Position numbers and translations under genes: made by a program. DNA of 5,814 nucleotides from Nitrospinota bacterium (lineage in GTDB: Bacteria > UBA8248): contig WTGD01000126.1 of assembly GCA_011523725.1 (NCBI GenBank), forward strand, positions 1 to 5,814, in the 5' to 3' direction. The notes below the pieces were generated by a model. It was not told the origin of the DNA. It worked only from the letters and a program-made list of their open reading frames with translations, and made no database searches. Position 1 is the stretch's first letter; every line of letters begins with the position of its first letter. This document shows, in pieces, positions 5,717 to 5,814 of this stretch.

Positions 5717-5814
5717 ATGAATCGCCACTCGGACTCAAAAAAAGACATGCTTGAAAAAGACATGCGCGATATATGGTGTATCCCAGCGAATAAGACCCTC
5801 CACGTGTATTCCCA
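5717..5814 (+). CDS. Possible start of an unidentified gene, cut by the right edge
   Basis: An ATG at 5717 opens a frame that stays open to the edge for 32 full codons. The first residues are MNRHSDSKKDMLEKDMRD, followed by a Trp-Cys segment and LHVYS. It lies about 15 bases after the start predicted for the strong promoter at 5667-5695. There is no good ribosome binding site before this ATG; in-frame ATGs at 5747 and 5762 are alternatives with no better site. The third codon positions are not as G+C-rich as in the neighbours. I recognise no family. The same stretch could instead be the 5' part of a non-coding RNA or a long leader. Treat this as a candidate only. Confidence 0.3.
   Translation, partial: MNRHSDSKKDMLEKDMRDIWCIPANKTLHVYS
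5739..5765 (+). repeat. Tandem 12-bp repeat AAAAAGACATGC, period 15
   Basis: AAAAAGACATGC occurs at 5739-5750 and 5754-5765, separated by three bases. The 15-base period keeps the reading frame, so in the candidate gene it encodes KDM twice (KKDMLEKDM). It may be a small slippage duplication at an A-run. Confidence 0.5.

Noticed and set aside
5114..5763. Minus-strand frames opposite the HD gene
   Set aside because: The HD ligands and the strong ribosome binding site are on the plus strand; the minus frames are compositional shadows.

Overview
The window reads as chromosomal DNA of a G+C-rich, Gram-negative-type bacterium. Short intergenic gaps, good Shine-Dalgarno sequences, GTG and TTG starts and a Tat-exported reductase all fit. 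I cannot fix the lineage from sequence alone, and an uncultivated environmental phylum is as likely as a named proteobacterial group. No rRNA, tRNA, CRISPR array, transposase or prophage gene was recognised.

Layout. Positions 1-2758 hold a minus-strand operon of three genes read from right to left. First is a twin-arginine-exported aldo/keto reductase with a C-terminal iron-sulfur domain (2758-1526). Next is an atypical short-chain dehydrogenase of the NAD(P)-binding, NmrA/NDUFA9-like kind (1497-532). Last is a multi-spanning membrane protein starting at TTG 505 and running off the left edge. The gaps are 28 and 26 bases. Positions 2759-2902 are intergenic, with an imperfect hairpin and a possible promoter for the operon. 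Positions 2903-3412 encode a small minus-strand protein with a zinc ribbon, a GIY-YIG nuclease domain and a C-terminal membrane anchor. This gene and its upstream spacer (3413-3620) are clearly poorer in G+C than their neighbours and may be acquired. Positions 3621-4853 encode a minus-strand M24 (creatinase/aminopeptidase P fold) metalloenzyme. It is divergent from a plus-strand HD-domain phosphohydrolase at 5054-5629, across a 200-base shared control region. The right end (5630-5814) has an A/T-rich stretch and the best sigma-70-type promoter in the window, leading into an unresolved open frame cut by the edge.

How the genes fit together. The three-gene operon puts two nicotinamide-cofactor oxidoreductases beside a membrane protein. 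This suggests redox chemistry linked to the cell envelope, but the substrate cannot be read from sequence. The GIY-YIG, M24 and HD genes look like independent units. The observations most worth following are the anchored zinc-ribbon GIY-YIG protein in a low-G+C patch, the duplicated cysteine motif on the exported reductase, the M24 enzyme that keeps all five metal ligands but seems to lack the two accessory histidines, and the strong promoter at the right edge. I do not see a clear multi-gene novel system.
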